Source: Ruminiclostridium josui JCM 17888
GTDB lineage: Bacteria > Bacillota > Clostridia > Acetivibrionales > DSM-1351
Assembly: GCF_000526495.1 (NCBI RefSeq)
Contig: NZ_JAGE01000001.1
Span: 248,001 to 312,000 of the forward strand
Direction of reading: 5' to 3'
DNA length: 64,000 bases
Of the stretch, positions 8,467-18,893 are shown one piece after another (the stretch's first letter is position 1; the number at the start of each line of letters is the position of its first letter). Made by a program: the position numbers and the translations under genes. The notes beneath the pieces are model-generated. The model worked only from the letters and a program-made list of their open reading frames with translations. It had not been told where the DNA came from and did not search any database.

Positions 8467-9045
8467 CTACTTTCCGCTAATCATATCAAAAAAAGCTTTC
8501 TTATCATCAGGATTTTTAAACATACCGAAATAATCTGCTATTTCAATAGAAAAATCAACAAAAGATATACCTTTTGAAGTTATGACATTTTTATCCCTTA
8601 CTACTCTTGTATCAATAAAGTTTTGCCTTGGAAATGGGTCATCTTCATTGTTAAATGCTTCTCTTCTGGCTTGTGTCCATTCAACTATTGACGTAGTATA
8701 TTTAACCTCATCTAATATACCTGCCTTTGCAAGATATCTGGGACCTGCACAGATTGCAGCAACGAGTTTCCCACTTGTATAAAAATCTCTTATCAAATCA
8801 AGGATTTTGGTTTTGACAACTGGATTCCAACCTCCGGGAATCAAAAATCCTTCATAATCATCTACTTTTGCTTCGGCAACAGTAACTACTGGCGTAAACA
8901 ACAAGCCGCCTTTACTCTTAATAGTATTTTTTTCATATGCGCATGGAACTATTTCTTTTGATAATTCATGTCCTAACAAATGCGTAGCATATGAAATTTC
9001 AAAATCTGCCATATCGTTATACATAAATACTAATATTTTACCCAT
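8467..9045 (-). CDS. DJ-1/PfpI family protein
   Basis: The 192-residue product has the DJ-1/PfpI fold signature: MGKILVFMYNDMADFEI at the N-terminus, GFLIPGGW, and the nucleophile elbow AAICAGPRYLA with Cys99. Family members act as glyoxalases, deglycase-like or chaperone-like enzymes, or proteases in special subfamilies; the exact role here is unknown. The ATG is preceded by AAGGAGG. The upstream cysteine-cluster gene ends only 12 bases before it, and CYTH comes before that, so the three are probably one operon. Confidence 0.8.
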   Translation of the reverse strand: MGKILVFMYNDMADFEISYATHLLGHELSKEIVPCAYEKNTIKSKGGLLFTPVVTVAEAKVDDYEGFLIPGGWNPVVKTKILDLIRDFYTSGKLVAAICAGPRYLAKAGILDEVKYTTSIVEWTQARREAFNNEDDPFPRQNFIDTRVVRDKNVITSKGISFVDFSIEIADYFGMFKNPDDKKAFFDMISGK

Positions 9046-9057
9046 GTCTATACCTCC

Positions 9058-9309
9058 TTATTTTGTTAACTCTTCGAGCTTGAGCAAATATTTTAAAGCA
9101 TATTCTCTGGATTCACCGCACATTTCTCTTGAAGGCTTCAGGCTTGAACACACCTGAGGCCTTTCCGGTAACCCGAAAATTCTACAGCTATTATCACTAT
9201 TCAACTGGGCACATCTTACCCCAGCAGGCTTACCTTTTGGCATACCGGGTATAGGTGATGATATTGAAGGAGCTATACAGCAAGCCCCACAATATTTTCT
9301 ACATTCCAT
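9058..9309 (-). CDS. YkgJ-like cysteine cluster protein
   Basis: This 83-residue protein contains eight cysteines, including CRKYCGACC near the start and later single cysteines in [18 protein letters not shown] and EMCGES. This spacing is that of the YkgJ / zinc- or iron-chelating cysteine-cluster family, thought to bind a metal; the biological role is unknown. The ATG at 9309 is preferred to a TTG two codons upstream. It lies between the CYTH gene (31 bp) and the DJ-1 gene (12 bp) on the same strand. Confidence 0.78.
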   Translation of the reverse strand: MECRKYCGACCIAPSISSPIPGMPKGKPAGVRCAQLNSDNSCRIFGLPERPQVCSSLKPSREMCGESREYALKYLLKLEELTK

Positions 9310-9340
9310 TTTCAATCTCTTTTCTTAAACTTTAACCTGT

Positions 9341-9805
9341 TTACCATGTGTTATAGGGATTATTAACCAGGTTTGAGTTATAGTATCTGACATCAGAAGT
9401 TATTTCTTTTCCAAGCCAGTCTGGTTTTTCAAAACTATCCTTTTCATTATTTAGTTCGATTTCCGCTACTACAAGACCTTTATTAGCCCCAAGAAACTCA
9501 TCTACAATCCATTCATGCCCTTTATATACCAAAAAATGTCTTACCTTTTCTATTATAGGCTGTAAACATAAATTATCAAGCATATTATCGGCATCGTCAG
9601 TTGGAATACAGTACTCATATTCTAATCTGGTGCAGTGATTTGTTTTTCCTTTTACCGTTATATATCCTTTATCGTCATATCTTCTTACCCGTACAGTTCT
9701 CCCAATAGACGTACTCAAATACCCCTGTCTGAATAAAACCGGCTTTGCACAAGCCTTATAGTCATCACTTTTTACAAGAAACTTCTTTTCAATTTCTATT
9801 GACAT
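9341..9805 (-). CDS. CYTH domain protein (triphosphate tunnel metalloenzyme family)
   Basis: The 154-residue product begins MSIEIEKKFLV, the EIEKKF form of the ExExK metal/triphosphate motif that marks the CYTH superfamily. Charged strands follow (RTVRVRRYDDKGYITVKGK, LEYEYCIP, WIVDEFLGANKGLVVAEIEL) that would line the tunnel. Bacterial members hydrolyse tripolyphosphate or nucleotides, or make cAMP in the CyaB case; tripolyphosphatase is the more common activity, so I do not call cyclase. The start has AAGGAG at a good distance. It is probably the first gene of a three-gene run with the cysteine-cluster and DJ-1 genes. Confidence 0.82.
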   Translation of the reverse strand: MSIEIEKKFLVKSDDYKACAKPVLFRQGYLSTSIGRTVRVRRYDDKGYITVKGKTNHCTRLEYEYCIPTDDADNMLDNLCLQPIIEKVRHFLVYKGHEWIVDEFLGANKGLVVAEIELNNEKDSFEKPDWLGKEITSDVRYYNSNLVNNPYNTW

Positions 9806-9936
9806 ATAAGCTACTTCTCCTTTAAGCTACAAATAATTATAATAATCGAGCTCAACTTTTTCAATAGTTTCCAAAGTACTTTTAAAACATACACTTAATT
9901 TCTATTGCAAAATTTCTTATATTACAGGCGCACGCA

Positions 9937-9969
9937 AGAAAGAGTCCGGTATATACCGGACTCTTTCTT
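9937..9969 (-). terminator. Terminator of the yqeY gene
   Basis: A perfect hairpin with arms AGAAAGAGTCCGGT and ACCGGACTCTTTCT overlaps the stop codon region of the YqeY gene. The T content is inside the stem, so termination or 3'-end protection are both possible. Confidence 0.7.
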
Positions 9970-10411
9970 ATTCTAATAACTTTTTTACTATTTGGTTAAC
10001 TAATTTACCGTCAGCCTTGCCTCTGGTTTTAGGCATTACTGCCTGCATTACCTTTCCGATTTCCTTAGCTGAAGTAGCTCCGGTAGAAGAAATAGCTTCT
10101 TTTACAATTTCCTCTATCTCGCCTTCACTCAACTGCTGTGGTAAATATTTTTTCAAAACTTCAATTTCTGCCTTAAGATTATCTATAAGATCCTGTCTGT
10201 TACTTTTTTCAAAGTCAGGCAAAGTATCCATTCTCTTTTTTACTTCTTTTGTAATAATCTCAACTATACCATCATCGTCAAGGGTAACCTTAGTGTCCTT
10301 TTCAACCTGAAGCACTGCTGACCTTGCCATCTGGATAGCTGTCTTTGCGACATCATTACCATCCTTCATAGCATTCTTTAAGTCTTGAACAAGCAATTCT
10401 TTTAGTGACAT
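9968..10411 (-). CDS. GatB/YqeY domain protein
   Basis: The 147-residue product is a stand-alone YqeY protein, the free form of the domain found at the C-terminus of the amidotransferase subunit GatB. Characteristic parts are MSLKELLVQDLKNAMK, a lysine-rich central region, KKYLPQQLSEGEIEEIV and GKVMQAVMPKTRGKADGKLV. A tRNA-related role is assumed from the domain but not proven. The gene follows rpsU by 41 bp on the same strand; the rpsU-yqeY pair is widespread in Firmicutes. The ATG has TAGGAG upstream. Confidence 0.92.
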   Translation of the reverse strand: MSLKELLVQDLKNAMKDGNDVAKTAIQMARSAVLQVEKDTKVTLDDDGIVEIITKEVKKRMDTLPDFEKSNRQDLIDNLKAEIEVLKKYLPQQLSEGEIEEIVKEAISSTGATSAKEIGKVMQAVMPKTRGKADGKLVNQIVKKLLE

Positions 10412-10452
10412 AATAAATATCTCCTATAGTCTTACTATTGTCACAAGATAAA

Positions 10453-10629
10453 TTATTTAAATTTTCTTTTTCTTGCTGCTTCAGATTTCTTTTTTCTCTT
10501 TACGCTAGGCTTCTCATAATGTTCTCTCTTTCTAACCTCAGCTAAAACACCTGATTTTGCACAAGATCTTTTAAACCTTTTGAGAGCACTATCCAAAGAC
10601 TCATTCTCTTTAACTCTTACTTCAGACAC
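10453..10629 (-). CDS. rpsU: 30S ribosomal protein S21
   Basis: This is a 58-residue basic protein beginning (V/M)[18 protein letters not shown] and ending in a lysine- and arginine-rich tail, the standard length and text of bacterial S21. The start is GTG at 10629, which follows a GGAGGGAGG stretch; an in-frame ATG 27 bases upstream would add residues not found in S21. It binds the 3' domain of 16S rRNA in the small subunit. It is followed by the YqeY gene on the same strand, so the two are probably co-transcribed. Confidence 0.96.
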   Translation of the reverse strand: MSEVRVKENESLDSALKRFKRSCAKSGVLAEVRKREHYEKPSVKRKKKSEAARKRKFK

Positions 10630-10810
10630 ACACTTCCCTCCCTCCGATGGTAACAATTGTGCCGGGAAATAAGCCGTAGTACCTTATCACATACTGTAGG
10701 GAATTAAGCTAAATACAGCACACACTATATTATATATTAATTTTCAAAAAAGTGTCAATATATATTTAATAAAAGATACAAATAAAACGACTTATTTACT
10801 AAACATAATT

Positions 10811-11155
10811 CTACAGTATTTTGGAGCCCATTGAGGTTCCGCCTACCAAATGATAATGCAAATGGAAAACAGTTTGTCCTGCAGCTTCTCCGCAGTTATT
10901 AATCAATCTGTATCCGCTCTCGGAAATACCGAGTTCTTTTGCAATTTCATTTGCAGCTAGATGAATATCTTTCATAACATCAACATTTTCTGGATTAAGT
11001 TCGTTATGTGAAGAAATATGCACTTTTGGAACTATCAGCACATGTATCGGTGCTTCTGGCTTGATGTCATAAAAAGCGTAAACCTTCTCTGTTTCGTAAA
11101 CCTTCTTTGAAGGAATCTCACCTTTTATTATTTTACAAAATATACAATCGCTCAT
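10811..11155 (-). CDS. HIT family protein (HinT-like nucleotide hydrolase)
   Basis: The 114-residue product carries the histidine triad QTVFHLHYHLVGG (HxHxHxx) near residues 95-107 and the N-terminal zinc-type start SDCIFCKIIKGEIPS. It corresponds to the HinT branch, purine nucleoside phosphoramidate hydrolases. Cytoplasmic. It is 34 bp downstream of alaS on the same strand and probably shares its transcript, and hence may be under the alaS T-box. The ATG has AAAGGAG upstream. Confidence 0.92.
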   Translation of the reverse strand: MSDCIFCKIIKGEIPSKKVYETEKVYAFYDIKPEAPIHVLIVPKVHISSHNELNPENVDVMKDIHLAANEIAKELGISESGYRLINNCGEAAGQTVFHLHYHLVGGTSMGSKIL

Positions 11156-11189
11156 AGCATAACTCCTTTACTGTTTTTGCATTTTAATT

Positions 11190-13829
11190 TTATTTAATTT
11201 GTGTTTCCACAATAGAAACAGCAATCTTCAATGCTTCATCTATTTTAGACAAGTCCTTACCACCTGCCTGTGCCATATCTGGACGTCCTCCACCGCCACC
11301 TCCGGCAGTTTTTGCAACTTCCTTTATAATATTTCCTGAATGTATTCCCTTGGCCACAACATCCTTTGTAGCGGTTACAACAAAGCTTACCTTATCTCCA
11401 TAACCTGACCCAAGAACTACCACACCTGAACCAAGTTTGCTTTTTAACATATCTCCAGTATTTCTAAGGCCTTCCATATCCATAGTGTCAAATCGTGCTG
11501 TAACCACTTTTATACCTTTTACTTCAACGGCATTGGCAAGTACACTTTCTGCTTCACCGCTTACCAGTTTGTTACGAAGCTGTTCTATTTCCTTTTCAGC
11601 ATTTTTAAGTTCCTGTCCAAGGCTTTCTACTTTTTTAATACTGTCCTGAGGAGTTGCTTTTAATGCCTGTGCAACTTCGTTTAGCAAGTTCTCTCTCTCT
11701 CTGTAATATCTTATTGCAGCTTCTCCTGTAAGAGCTTCCAATCTCCTTACACCAGCCGCTACGCCGCTTTCACCGAGAATTTTAACAAGACCCGCCTGAG
11801 AAGTATTTTTCAGATGAGTACCTCCGCACAATTCAATGCTGTAATCCTCTACCTTTACAACTCTTACAGTATCTCCGTATTTCTCGCCAAATAAAGCCAT
11901 TGCGCCAAGTTTTTTAGCTTCATCAATAGGCATTTCCCTTATATCAACTTCCATACTGCTGAGAATAGCTTCATTTGTCATATCCTCAACCTTTTTTAGT
12001 TCTTCAGAAGTCATTGCTGAAAAATGGCTAAAGTCGAATCTCAGTTTATTGGGTTCTACAAGAGAACCAGCCTGATGAACATGATCTCCCAATACAGCTC
12101 TCAGTGCTTTGTGCAGTAAATGAGTAACCGTATGATTTCTGTTTATGGCAATTCTTCTTTTCTCATCTATTGAAGCAGTAACCGTACTACCTGTTTCCAC
12201 AAGACCGGTTTCAACGACTCCCGTATGAAGGAATTTTCCATCAGCAGTTTTTGTACAATTTGAAATTCTTATAAGGCCATTTTGGTTGCTCAGAACTCCC
12301 GAATCACCTACCTGACCACCCATTTCAGCGTAAAAAGGAGTCTTGTCAAGAATAACTGTTATTTCGTCACCTTCTTGGGCGTTATCAACGATATCCCCAT
12401 CTTTTACAAGGTACAGTATTTTTGACTGACATTCTGTTTGCTCGTACCCAAGGAAAGTTGTTTTTTGACTTTTATCCAGTTTGTCAAAAACACTGTCAGA
12501 CCACGCTGATGTGTCTTTGCTGTTATGAGCATCTCTTGCTTTCTTCCTCTGAGCATCCATTTCCTTTTTGAAACCGTCTTCGTCTATCCCCAGACCGTTT
12601 TCTTCTGCAATTTCCCTGGTCAAATCAAGTGGGAATCCATAGGTATCATGGAGTTTGAATACCATTTCACCTGGTATTACTTCCTGCTTTTTTGCTTTTA
12701 TTTCATCTATGAATTCATTGAGAATAACTATTCCCTGATCAACAGTTGCTTCAAATCTTTCTTCCTCTATTTTTATAACCTTTTTAATATACTCAGCCTT
12801 TTCAGCAAGCTCAGGATAAGCTTCCTTAGACTCATTTATTACAACCATAGCTACATCATAAAGGAAGGGCTTGTTTATTCCTAAAAGTCTGCCATGTCTT
12901 GCAGCTCTTCTCAATAGCCTTCTTAAAACATAGCCTCTGCCTTCATTGGACGGCAAAACTCCATCACAAACCATCATTGTTGTACTTCTAATGTGGTCTG
13001 TGACTACACGTATGGATATATCTGTTTTCTCAGACTTTTTATATTCAACTCCTGCTGTTTTACATATATAATCCAGTATATTCCACACAGTATCCACCTC
13101 AAAGAGGTTGTCAACATCCTGTGAAATACATGCAAGTCTTTCAAGGCCCATTCCAGTATCAATATTAGGATGAGCAAGTCTTGTATAGTTACCTTGTTCA
13201 TCTCTGTTAAACTGTGTAAAAACGTTGTTCCAGAATTCTACGTAACGGTCACATTCACAACCTACCTTGCAGTCAGGGCTTCCACAGCCTTTTTCAGGCC
13301 CTCTGTCAAAGTATATTTCCGAACAAGGACCGCAAGGGCCTGTACCATGCTCCCAAAAGTTGTCCTTTTTGCCCATTCGAACAATTCTCTCAGCAGGCAA
13401 ACCTACAACCTTATGCCATATATCAAAAGCTTCGTCATCGTCCTCATAAATTGTTACCCATAACCTGTCAACAGGCATTTTAAGGTCTTCAGTTACAAAT
13501 TCCCATGCCCATGGAATAGCTTCGTTTTTAAAGTAATCTCCAAATGAAAAATTACCCAGCATTTCGAAATAAGTACCATGGCGGGCTGTTTTTCCTACAT
13601 TTTCTATATCAGGTGTTCTTATGCACTTTTGACAAGTTGTTACTCTTTTTCTAGGAGGCTCTTCTTGTCCTGTAAAAAATGGTTTCAACGGTGCCATTCC
13701 TGAGTTAATAAGCAAGAGGCTAGGGTCATTTCTAGGAACTAAAGATGCACTGGGAAGCCTTAAATGTCCTTTACTTTCAAAAAACTTTAGATAACGTTCT
13801 CTTAATTCATTCAATCCTAGTTTTTGCAT
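11190..13829 (-). CDS. alaS: Alanine--tRNA ligase
   Basis: At 879 residues this has the usual full length of AlaRS. In order: class II catalytic core (residues 1-240, with [20 protein letters not shown] and [13 protein letters not shown] at about 305), the editing domain with [13 protein letters not shown] and the CGGTH zinc motif, a coiled-coil, and a glycine-rich DHHA1 C-terminal domain ([15 protein letters not shown]). It charges tRNA-Ala and hydrolyses misacylated Ser/Gly-tRNA-Ala. Start ATG at 13829 after AAAGGA. A T-box leader with a GCA specifier lies immediately upstream, so expression should respond to uncharged tRNA-Ala. Confidence 0.98.
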   Translation of the reverse strand: MQKLGLNELRERYLKFFESKGHLRLPSASLVPRNDPSLLLINSGMAPLKPFFTGQEEPPRKRVTTCQKCIRTPDIENVGKTARHGTYFEMLGNFSFGDYFKNEAIPWAWEFVTEDLKMPVDRLWVTIYEDDDEAFDIWHKVVGLPAERIVRMGKKDNFWEHGTGPCGPCSEIYFDRGPEKGCGSPDCKVGCECDRYVEFWNNVFTQFNRDEQGNYTRLAHPNIDTGMGLERLACISQDVDNLFEVDTVWNILDYICKTAGVEYKKSEKTDISIRVVTDHIRSTTMMVCDGVLPSNEGRGYVLRRLLRRAARHGRLLGINKPFLYDVAMVVINESKEAYPELAEKAEYIKKVIKIEEERFEATVDQGIVILNEFIDEIKAKKQEVIPGEMVFKLHDTYGFPLDLTREIAEENGLGIDEDGFKKEMDAQRKKARDAHNSKDTSAWSDSVFDKLDKSQKTTFLGYEQTECQSKILYLVKDGDIVDNAQEGDEITVILDKTPFYAEMGGQVGDSGVLSNQNGLIRISNCTKTADGKFLHTGVVETGLVETGSTVTASIDEKRRIAINRNHTVTHLLHKALRAVLGDHVHQAGSLVEPNKLRFDFSHFSAMTSEELKKVEDMTNEAILSSMEVDIREMPIDEAKKLGAMALFGEKYGDTVRVVKVEDYSIELCGGTHLKNTSQAGLVKILGESGVAAGVRRLEALTGEAAIRYYRERENLLNEVAQALKATPQDSIKKVESLGQELKNAEKEIEQLRNKLVSGEAESVLANAVEVKGIKVVTARFDTMDMEGLRNTGDMLKSKLGSGVVVLGSGYGDKVSFVVTATKDVVAKGIHSGNIIKEVAKTAGGGGGGRPDMAQAGGKDLSKIDEALKIAVSIVETQIK

Positions 13830-13879
13830 TTATGTTCGTCCTTTCAAATATATTGGTCTTAAATTTAAAAAGTTTTTTC

Positions 13880-14118
13880 AATAAAAAACTCCCATCCCCA
13901 AATAAAGGGACGAGAGATATCTCACGCGGTACCACCCTAATTCCCCCAAACGGGGGCTCTTAGTCAATCCACAATAACGCCGTGGGTACGTCCATCCTTT
14001 TTACCGGACAGAAGCTCCGGAAACTGCTTCGTAAAATGCTCTGCAAGAACTCGCACCAACCGTTCTCTCTCTTTAGTCAGAAAACATAAAACTACTTCTT
14101 CCCTTCATTGCCATTCTT
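13880..14118 (-). promoter_or_regulatory. T-box riboswitch for alaS
   Basis: Reading the minus strand, the leader begins with AAGGGAAGAAGTAG, then AGAGAG and GGTTGGTGCGAG of Stem I, then GAAGCAGTTTCCGGAGC, where the GCA triplet (14027-14025) occupies the usual specifier position for alanine. The conserved T-box AGGGTGGTACCGCG is at 13938-13925. A terminator hairpin with arms CTCGTCCC and GGGATGGGAG (with mispairing), followed by TTTTTT, ends near 13880. Uncharged tRNA-Ala is expected to favour read-through into alaS and probably the HIT gene. Confidence 0.95.
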
Positions 14119-14168
14119 GATAAAATTATATACAATCTTATATTCCAGTGTCAAGGATTGCAGTAAAA

Positions 14169-14834
14169 TTAATCCTTGTTAGTGCCGGTTATAAAGTCTA
14201 CCAGTTCAGTAGGCGAAGACAGCAATATCTTTCCGCCGCATGCTATTAATTCCTCTTGCTCCCGGAATCCCCATAATACACCTGCTGCCAGCATGCCTGC
14301 CCTGTTAGCCGACTCCATATCACCGCCTGAATCTCCAACATATATTGTCTTACTCGGTGCAACTCCCAAACTTTCAGCCGCTTCTGTCAGTGAAGCCGGA
14401 TCCGGCTTACGTGGTATTCCATCTCTCTCACCAAAGACTACGTCAAAATACTCACATCCAAATAACTTTTCAACAATTTCATTTGTGGGTTTGTGAGGTT
14501 TGTTTGAGCAAACTCCCATTTTTACCCCTGCTTTTTTTAGATTATCCAACATCTCATGTATTCCATCATAAGCTCTTGTTTTATTTACATAATTTTTGTT
14601 GTATATTATACGATAATCCTGGAGTATCATATCAACGACGCTATCATCTGTTCCGCTGGGTGCAGCGTTTTTTATCAGGTTCCGTACTCCGTTTCCTACA
14701 AACTTTTTATATGAATCCGTGGGGTGAGTTTTGAATCCGTATTTATTTAAGACCTCATTGGCACTGTCAGCCAAATCTTCCAGTGAGTTTATAAGTGTTC
14801 CGTCCAAATCAAACAATATAGCTTTGTATTCCAT
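14169..14834 (-). CDS. HAD-family phosphatase (phosphoglycolate phosphatase-like)
   Basis: The 221-residue protein has the HAD motifs: LFDLDGTLINS at the N-terminus (motif I, two aspartates), VCSNKP (motif II) and GIPRKPDP...IYVGDSGGDMESA (motifs III and IV). The helical cap between motifs I and II places it in subfamily IA, the Gph/PGP type. Phosphoglycolate phosphatase is the common name, but substrates of such enzymes vary. The ATG at 14834 follows GGAGGAG; an ATG 24 bases upstream lies before this site. It is a single gene downstream of the alaS leader on the same strand. Confidence 0.85.
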   Translation of the reverse strand: MEYKAILFDLDGTLINSLEDLADSANEVLNKYGFKTHPTDSYKKFVGNGVRNLIKNAAPSGTDDSVVDMILQDYRIIYNKNYVNKTRAYDGIHEMLDNLKKAGVKMGVCSNKPHKPTNEIVEKLFGCEYFDVVFGERDGIPRKPDPASLTEAAESLGVAPSKTIYVGDSGGDMESANRAGMLAAGVLWGFREQEELIACGGKILLSSPTELVDFITGTNKD

Positions 14835-15024
14835 TTTTCTCCTCCGATAAAATTGCATAGATTAGCGGCAGGACTATTATAGCACAACATTCTCAATTTA
14901 AAATGATTATATACCAAATTTAATTGATTCATTCTGCATAATTATGTATAATCAACTTAAAATAAAGATGTTATTATTTGTATTTAAATTTAAATAGAGC
15001 CTTAATAGGCACATGGAGGTTCAC

Positions 15025-16227
15025 ATGAATATTATTGATGGTGGTGTTACTGCTCCCAAAGGCTTTAAAGCCGCAGGAGTTGCCTGTGGAACAAAGAAAA
15101 ATAACAGAAAAGATCTTGCTATAGTTTGTTCTGAGGATACAGCTGTTGCGTCAGGGGTGTTTACAACCAATGTTGTTAAAGGACACTCCCTGCAGGTTTC
15201 AATGGAACATATTAAAAATGGTTTTGCTAGAGCTATTGTAATCAACAGTGGAAATGCCAACGCCTGTGTTGGTGAAACAGGGTACAAGGATGCAAAGGAA
15301 ATGGCCGAGTTAACTGCCGAACTTTTGCAGTGTGATGCTCAGGATATTCTTGTTAATTCTACCGGAGTAATAGGTACAAAGCTAAATATGCCTTCCATAA
15401 GATCAGGTATACGTTCAGCGGTTAATGCTCTCAGCTCTCAAGGCGGGTCAGATGCTGAAGAAGCCATTATGACTACTGATTTGATGCCAAAGGAAATCGC
15501 CGTTGATATAGAACTTCAAGGTGAAACCGTTCGCATTGGCGGTATTGCAAAGGGTTCAGGAATGATTCATCCTAACATGGCTACTATGATAGGTATAATC
15601 ACAACAGATGCAAATATATCAAGAAGCCTTCTGGATAAAGCACTTAAGCAATGTGTAAAAAAGACTTTTAACAGAGTTTCGGTAGATGGAGACACCAGTG
15701 TTTGTGATTCTGTTTTTGTATTAGCTAACGGTTTTGCAGATAATGATGCCATTGTAAAGGAAGACTATGAGTATTCAAAATTTGTTGATGCAATGATGTT
15801 TGTCTGTACTTATCTCGCAAAGCTAATAGCTAAAGACGGTGAAGGAGCTACAAAGCTTATTGAAGTTCAAGTTGACGGTGCCGGTGATGAAAACGATGCC
15901 TATAAGGTTGTAAGTGCAGTTGCTAAATCTCCATTAGTTAAAACTGCTATTTTCGGTGAAGATGCCAACTGGGGAAGAATCTTTACGGCAGTAGGATATT
16001 CAGGTGCTTCATTTGACCCTAATCTTACAGATATCTATTTAGGAGATATTCTTGTCTGTCGAAATGGAACAGCCGCTAATTTTGATGAATCTGCTGTAAA
16101 AGAGATACTCAAGAAAAAAGAAATTGTTATTAAAATAAATCTTAAAAAAGGAAATGTGTCAGACAGAATATGGACTTGTGATTTTTCATATGATTATGTT
16201 AAGATAAACGGAAGTTACAGAAGTTAA
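15025..16227 (+). CDS. argJ: Glutamate N-acetyltransferase / amino-acid acetyltransferase
   Basis: The 400-residue product is a complete ArgJ proenzyme. The autocleavage site is in MIHPNMATMIGIITTDA, with Thr187 as the new N-terminus and nucleophile of the beta chain. SGNANACVG and the C-terminal WGRIFTAVGYSG also match the family. It transfers acetyl from N-acetylornithine to glutamate in arginine synthesis, and may also use acetyl-CoA. The ATG at 15025 follows GGAGG; a start 12 bases upstream overlaps that site. No other arginine gene is in the window, so it stands apart from the usual argC-J-B-D cluster. The CheW-like gene follows after 70 bp. Confidence 0.95.
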   Translation: MNIIDGGVTAPKGFKAAGVACGTKKNNRKDLAIVCSEDTAVASGVFTTNVVKGHSLQVSMEHIKNGFARAIVINSGNANACVGETGYKDAKEMAELTAELLQCDAQDILVNSTGVIGTKLNMPSIRSGIRSAVNALSSQGGSDAEEAIMTTDLMPKEIAVDIELQGETVRIGGIAKGSGMIHPNMATMIGIITTDANISRSLLDKALKQCVKKTFNRVSVDGDTSVCDSVFVLANGFADNDAIVKEDYEYSKFVDAMMFVCTYLAKLIAKDGEGATKLIEVQVDGAGDENDAYKVVSAVAKSPLVKTAIFGEDANWGRIFTAVGYSGASFDPNLTDIYLGDILVCRNGTAANFDESAVKEILKKKEIVIKINLKKGNVSDRIWTCDFSYDYVKINGSYRS

Positions 16228-16297
16228 ACGATTGCCGAATTTTAGTATTATTGATATAATGTCTATACAAGAACTTTTAGGGGGAGGTAATTGTAAA

Positions 16298-16717
16298 ATG
16301 TCTACACAGTTGGTTTTATTTAAGATAAACAATGAAATATTTGCAATTAGTATAAATAACGTAAATATAATCGAAAGAATTACAGATATTTACAAAGTTC
16401 CTGATACACCTGAATATATTGATGGATTGATTAACTTAAGAGGAAAAGTCCATACAGTTTTTAATTTAAGAAAGAAGTTTGGATATGCGCCAAAAGAGTC
16501 TGATGACAATACTAGAATTATCATATTGAATCATCAATCAAACATTGGTCTCCTCGTTGATGAAGTAATGGAAATATTCAGTGCAGAAGATACGGAAGTA
16601 AAGCCTGCTCCTGAACTTATTTCAGGCATTTCAGGCAAATTTTTCAGCGGTGTTATTGAAAGAGACGGTCGTATAGTACTTATTCTTGATCTTGAAAAAT
16701 TGTTTGAAGTTAAATAA
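16298..16717 (+). CDS. CheW-like chemotaxis coupling protein
   Basis: The 139-residue product is a single CheW domain: MSTQLVLFKINNEIFAI, YIDGLINLRGKVHTVFNLRK (the conserved receptor/kinase interface), GLLVDEV, and a C-terminal ILDLEKLF. CheW links chemoreceptors to the CheA kinase. The ATG at 16298 is chosen because GGGGGAGG lies just upstream; a longer frame from 16232 lacks a site. It ends convergent with a chemoreceptor gene across a shared terminator, which suggests the two may work together, though no cheA is in the window. Confidence 0.87.
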   Translation: MSTQLVLFKINNEIFAISINNVNIIERITDIYKVPDTPEYIDGLINLRGKVHTVFNLRKKFGYAPKESDDNTRIIILNHQSNIGLLVDEVMEIFSAEDTEVKPAPELISGISGKFFSGVIERDGRIVLILDLEKLFEVK

Positions 16718-16723
16718 TACATT

Positions 16724-16763
16724 AAAAAATACCCGGTTTGACATTATCAAACCGGGTATTTTT
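16724..16763. terminator. Bidirectional terminator between cheW-like and receptor genes
   Basis: A perfect hairpin AAAAATACCCGGTTTGA / TCAAACCGGGTATTTTT has A and T runs on both sides, so it can end both the CheW-like transcript and the convergent receptor transcript. Confidence 0.9.
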
Positions 16764-16778
16764 ATAACCTATCGAAAT

Positions 16779-18809
16779 TTAAACTTTGAATAACCCTACA
16801 GATGAATTCAACTTTTTGGATAAGTTCTTAAATATGTTTGATTTTTCATGGACTTTTTTTACGGAACTAATATTATTTTTAGTGTACTGATGCACATCGT
16901 CAGAACTATTTGCTATCTCTTCGGCAGCATTATTAATTTGATCTACCAGCAATACAAGATTATCCTTTTGCTTATCCATTTCATGCAAATAATCAGTTAT
17001 ATTAAAAAGGCGAGTATTTATATTGTCTATATTCTTCTTGATTTCCAGAAAGCACTCTTTAGTTTCATTTATACAGCTGTTTTGTGTGTCTGTTCCTGTA
17101 CTTACCTCTTCAAAACTCATGCTAAGGTTATTTGAATTGTGTACAATACTCTCAATCATTTTTCTTATTACCCCTGCCTGTGAGTTCGTCTGGTTAGATA
17201 GTTCCTTAATTTCTTCAGCCACTACTGCAAATCCTTTTCCTGACTCTCCTGCTCTCGAAGCCTCTATTCTGGCATTAAGTGACAACAGTTGTGTTTGTTT
17301 AGCTATACTCTGAATTGTAGCAGTTATAGTATTTATTTGTTGCATTTGTGCCTGAAGTCCGATTATCATTTTATTCATTTTACTTATACTTTGAAGATTT
17401 AGTGTTGAATTTGCCTCCAGCTTATCCATTTGGCTCTTACCCCTTTCCGCTGAATTGTTGAGTCCGTCAAGAAAGTTGTAGACATTGTTTGAGTGTTCCC
17501 TTGTTGTAGCAATCTGCTCTGCCAGACTTTTTATTTCCGCTGCTGCATAACTTGTATTGTCTGCTTGATTCTTTATATTGATATTTATGTTTGAAACTGA
17601 TTTTAGAGTGTATTCTGATTTTTCAAATGATTCACTGGCCTCACTATACATAAGAGCGGACATTTCATCTATTTCCCTTGATGCTGAACTGATACCGGAT
17701 ATAAGTGTATTCAGATTACTTACCATTTTTTTGAATGCATTTCTTAAACTGTTTATTTCTAATATATTGCTTTTCTCGTTAAAGTCAACTTCCAGAAAGC
17801 CTTCTTCAATTTTCTTTATTTGTGTGGTAAGTTCAACTACAGGGTTTGAAATATATTTAGAATAAATAATGGAGATAATTGTGGCAAGGAGAAGAGATAA
17901 TACTAAAACTATTATAAGAATAAGAATATATTGCTTTACAGGCTGCATAACTATGTTATAGTTCATTTGAGCACATACTATCCAATTTGCAAGACCTGAT
18001 TTCTCCAAATGGGCTATTTTTTTTATTCCAGAATCCGTATAAGTAATACTTTCATTATATACAGCTCCTTTAATTGGGTTTTTGCTGTTTATTTTACTGT
18101 TGTCCGTGCCAAAAAAAACTTTAAACCCACTGTCCAATATAATAATTTCGCTTTTTATTTTGTTATTGTCAAGTTTGAAGAATTTATCATAGTCCACCAA
18201 TGCAGTTATTGTTCCGCTGAATCCTGCAAGACTTTTGACTGCTCTCGTAACTGGTATTACCTCTTTGTTCGCTTCTTTTAATATAATGCAATTTCCTACT
18301 ATAACTTCATTCTTTGTATCTGTTTTTATTCTTTCAAAAAGCTGCATATCGTAGAATTTTACTATACCCGATGTTTTGGTTTTTTTGGCAGCCGAAGCAA
18401 TGACTTTTCCACTTTTATTGCACAAGTACATTGTATCAATAAGTCCTTCTGAGCCTTCTACTACATTTTTCATTGAAAGCTGAATCCCGCTGTACGTTGC
18501 TGTATCCATTTTAGCATTAATACTGTTGGCCATTTCAAGTCCAACTAAAAAGTCGGGCTGAGAAGCTACTCCCTTAATGGTACTGTCCAAACTTTTTATT
18601 TTTACTTCTATATTGTTCATAGTGTTATAGGAATCAGATTTAAGATTGTTTAATGAAAGTTCTTTTATTTTTCCTATGGTTGTTATATAAGTTGTAGTGC
18701 TTACTGCAATTATTGGAATAAGTGTTACCGTTATAAGTACTATAAGAAGTTGTATACGAAGTCTTATATTAATGTTTTTTATTTTTCTGCATATTCTTGT
18801 CACAATCAT
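16779..18809 (-). CDS. Methyl-accepting chemotaxis protein
   Basis: The 676-residue receptor has a first membrane helix (about residues 17-40), a large extracellular sensing region of Cache type, a second helix (about 300-325), a HAMP domain, and a long cytoplasmic signalling domain containing the hairpin-tip sequence [20 protein letters not shown] (the family usually has LALNAAIEAARAGE). The tip differs from the canonical form, so partner specificity may differ. The ligand is unknown. The ATG at 18809 follows AAGGGGAATGG; an ATG 66 bases upstream has no clear site and would start within the terminator region after pstS. Confidence 0.92.
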   Translation of the reverse strand: MIVTRICRKIKNINIRLRIQLLIVLITVTLIPIIAVSTTTYITTIGKIKELSLNNLKSDSYNTMNNIEVKIKSLDSTIKGVASQPDFLVGLEMANSINAKMDTATYSGIQLSMKNVVEGSEGLIDTMYLCNKSGKVIASAAKKTKTSGIVKFYDMQLFERIKTDTKNEVIVGNCIILKEANKEVIPVTRAVKSLAGFSGTITALVDYDKFFKLDNNKIKSEIIILDSGFKVFFGTDNSKINSKNPIKGAVYNESITYTDSGIKKIAHLEKSGLANWIVCAQMNYNIVMQPVKQYILILIIVLVLSLLLATIISIIYSKYISNPVVELTTQIKKIEEGFLEVDFNEKSNILEINSLRNAFKKMVSNLNTLISGISSASREIDEMSALMYSEASESFEKSEYTLKSVSNININIKNQADNTSYAAAEIKSLAEQIATTREHSNNVYNFLDGLNNSAERGKSQMDKLEANSTLNLQSISKMNKMIIGLQAQMQQINTITATIQSIAKQTQLLSLNARIEASRAGESGKGFAVVAEEIKELSNQTNSQAGVIRKMIESIVHNSNNLSMSFEEVSTGTDTQNSCINETKECFLEIKKNIDNINTRLFNITDYLHEMDKQKDNLVLLVDQINNAAEEIANSSDDVHQYTKNNISSVKKVHEKSNIFKNLSKKLNSSVGLFKV

Positions 18810-18845
18810 TTTCCATTCCCCTTTGGAGATATTTCGGCTTTTATG

Positions 18846-18880
18846 TAAAACGTGGCACTTATTTAAAAGTGCCACGTTTA
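18846..18880 (-). terminator. Terminator downstream of pstS
   Basis: The hairpin AAACGTGGCACTT / AAGTGCCACGTTT lies between the pstS stop and the receptor gene start, with a short T run on the minus strand. Confidence 0.75.
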
Positions 18881-18893
18881 TCTTAATTTATAC

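Noticed and set aside
12525-13463. Open frames opposite alaS
   Set aside because: They lie within the conserved catalytic and central parts of alaS and show no protein-family features.
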